NCBI GenBank assembly: GCA_965218075.1
Contig: CBDCJZ010000003.1
Location: 1,984,001 to 2,048,000, forward strand
Length of the DNA: 64,000 nt
Direction: 5' to 3'
From: JANQHO01 sp965218075
GTDB lineage: Bacteria > Bacteroidota > Bacteroidia > Flavobacteriales > Schleiferiaceae
The notes under the pieces are model-generated. The model had not been told where the DNA came from and ran no database searches. It saw nothing but the letters and a program-made list of their open reading frames with translations. The first letter of the stretch is position 1, and the number at the start of each line of letters is the position of its first letter. Position numbers and translations under genes: made by a program. This document shows, piece after piece, positions 62,612 to 64,000 of the stretch.

Positions 62612-63999
62612 AAATAATTTTTTAAAAAATGGAATAAGATTCTAACCCCGACCCCTGTTCCTCCTGCTCTGCGGTATGCGCAATCCGAACTCAAAAAAGC
62701 TATTCCGGCAATATCGAGGTGTATCCAAGGATAGCTGGTAAATCTCTCTAAAAATTTACCAGCTGTTATAGCCCCTCCTTCTTTTCCCCCGATATTTTTC
62801 ACATCTGCTATATCGGATTTGAGTAATTCATTGTATTCATCCCAAAATGGAAAACGAGCTATTCTTTCGTGTATTTTGTTCCCGGCGTTTTCGAGCTTTT
62901 TAAACTGATGCTCATCAACTGTGCCCATAGCAACTATTCCATATTTACCGATTGCAGCTGCGGCGGATCCCGTTAAGGTTGCTATATCTATGACTAATTC
63001 TGGCTTATATTTCTGAGCATAAGCAAGGGCATCTGCCAAAATCATTCTCCCTTCTGCATCTGTATTTAACACTTCAACGGTGGAGCCGTCAAACATTCTT
63101 ATTACATCGCCTGGAGCATAAGCTTCTACACCTGGTCGATTATCAGTAGCCGGTATTAAGCCAATGAGATGTATGGGAAGCTTAGTTCTGGCGACAGCTA
63201 TCATAGCCCCAATCACTGCAGCAGAGCCGCTCATATCACTCTTCATGAAATCCATTGAATTTTGTGTCGGCTTAAGTGAGAGCCCTCCTGTATCGTACAT
63301 CACTCCTTTGCCTATTAGCATCACGGGCTTAGCATTTACAGCTTTACTCGGCACATATTCCATTATGGTAAATGTTGGCGGATCTTTACTGCCCTTATTA
63401 ACTGCCAGAAGGCCTCCCATTTTTAGAGTTTCGATTTTCTTCTTGTTTAGAACCTCAACTTTAAAGCCCACTTTTTCCCCCACCTTTGTAGCCTCTTTGG
63501 CCAACTGAGTCGCCGTTAGGAAACTGGCGGGTTCATTAACCAAGTCTCGGGCTTTATAAACTCCTTCAACTACAGCATTCAACTCTTTTACTGCAGCTTT
63601 CTCATCCGTGACGAGGTAAATAGCTTGAATCGTTTGCTGTCTTTTGTTTTTGTCGGAAAAGTACTTTAGGAACTGGTAAGACCCAAGGGCTATTCCTTCG
63701 GCAAAATCTAGTATTGATAGCTGTTTTGCATTTGATTGAACTAAAATCTCTTTAGGTTTGTGAGGGCTCAGGTTTGACAGTATACGGTTACCCATAATCC
63801 GTAGCTTTTCTCCTAGCTGATATTCATTTTTTTTCAGACTAACTTTTGTTAGAAAAATAAAATTGGGATGATGATTTATTTCAATTATCTGCTCTTCCGT
63901 TTTCTGTAAAACCTTTTTGACATACGATAACTCATTCAAACTAAGCCCTATATCATTTAGTTGACTAAACGCGCTAAATAGACAGATGCTGTACTGAAA
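62608..63999 (-). CDS. pepA: M17 leucyl aminopeptidase, 5'-truncated by window edge
   Basis: A cytosolic two-metal aminopeptidase. The frame remains open to the window edge, and the residues before the first possible start (TTG at 63939) read QLNDIGLSLNELSYVKK, which fits the family, so the true start lies outside. The catalytic domain has VMLIGKGVMYDTGGLSLKPT, VLNTDAEGRMILADALAYAQ (metal ligands and catalytic Arg), IDIATLTGSAAAAIG and SDIADVKNIGG. It overlaps pdxA by 4 bases. Confidence 0.95.
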   Translation of the reverse strand, partial: FQYSICLFSAFSQLNDIGLSLNELSYVKKVLQKTEEQIIEINHHPNFIFLTKVSLKKNEYQLGEKLRIMGNRILSNLSPHKPKEILVQSNAKQLSILDFAEGIALGSYQFLKYFSDKNKRQQTIQAIYLVTDEKAAVKELNAVVEGVYKARDLVNEPASFLTATQLAKEATKVGEKVGFKVEVLNKKKIETLKMGGLLAVNKGSKDPPTFTIMEYVPSKAVNAKPVMLIGKGVMYDTGGLSLKPTQNSMDFMKSDMSGSAAVIGAMIAVARTKLPIHLIGLIPATDNRPGVEAYAPGDVIRMFDGSTVEVLNTDAEGRMILADALAYAQKYKPELVIDIATLTGSAAAAIGKYGIVAMGTVDEHQFKKLENAGNKIHERIARFPFWDEYNELLKSDIADVKNIGGKEGGAITAGKFLERFTSYPWIHLDIAGIAFLSSDCAYRRAGGTGVGVRILFHFLKNYL

Positions 64000-64000
64000 C

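Noticed and set aside
1..64000. CRISPR array or other regularly spaced repeats
   Set aside because: Scanning both strands by eye showed no series of short direct repeats with constant spacers and no cas-like genes.

Overview
The window is AT-rich chromosomal DNA from a member of the Bacteroidota, most likely Flavobacteriales or a close relative. The evidence is type IX secretion system (T9SS) sorting domains of type A (3884-8692) and type B (13100-15454), a fused alpha/beta 2-oxoacid dehydrogenase E1, DUF2480 and DUF6089-like proteins, the gene order pdxJ / CBS protein-nadK-DUF6089-uppS-bamA-skp-skp-murI, and repeated TAnnTTTG promoter boxes, the -7 element of the Bacteroidota primary sigma factor.

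Layout. 1-8.7 kb: the end of tsaD, a small heat-shock protein, an M48 lipoprotein protease, a tandem pair of lipoproteins that each carry a G9 tract, and a 1602-residue T9SS-exported lipase-like/beta-helix protein. 8.7-13.1 kb: a decayed yceD, then rpmF, plsX, fabH, accB and accC, a fatty-acid/phospholipid initiation cluster. 13.1-19.6 kb: a type B T9SS protein, lepA, trpS, plsC and gatC. 19.6-25.2 kb: a decayed stretch with a HIRAN-like pseudogene, an intact DegT aminotransferase, relics of a T9SS protein and an outer-membrane barrel, an intact esterase and a frameshifted murQ. 25.3-34.3 kb, mostly minus strand: E1 fusion, an M1-like protein without zinc ligands, a broken restriction-endonuclease-like gene, and the row pdxJ - ldcA relic - yraN - rluB. 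34.3-41.9 kb: CBS, nadK, DUF6089-like, uppS, bamA, two skp genes and murI (envelope biogenesis). 42-45.6 kb: sufS, a methyltransferase, sufE, a DUF59 protein and DUF2480. 46.4-52.8 kb: potassium channel, miaA, lpxK, gatB, a TlpA-like lipoprotein and gapA. 52.9-64 kb: protease and conserved-protein relics, mfd, initiator tRNA, repeat fragments, an ECF sigma factor, a 1.6-kb decayed gap, pdxA and the start-truncated pepA.

The main theme is two-speed evolution. Core genes are intact and tightly packed, often with 4-nt stop/start overlaps. Between them lie at least ten recognisable broken genes: yceD, HIRAN protein, T9SS protein, outer-membrane barrel, murQ, restriction-like endonuclease, ldcA, S8 subtilase, YdeI-like and its neighbour, and an exported protein. 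There are also three fragments of a dispersed repeat and a stray copy of the gatB 3' end. Two of the broken genes, ldcA and murQ, belong to peptidoglycan recycling, and the losses also touch secreted proteins and possible defence. This pattern suits a lineage in ongoing genome reduction, for instance one that recently became host-associated, but the lifestyle is an inference. No CRISPR array, prophage or complete insertion sequence was seen.
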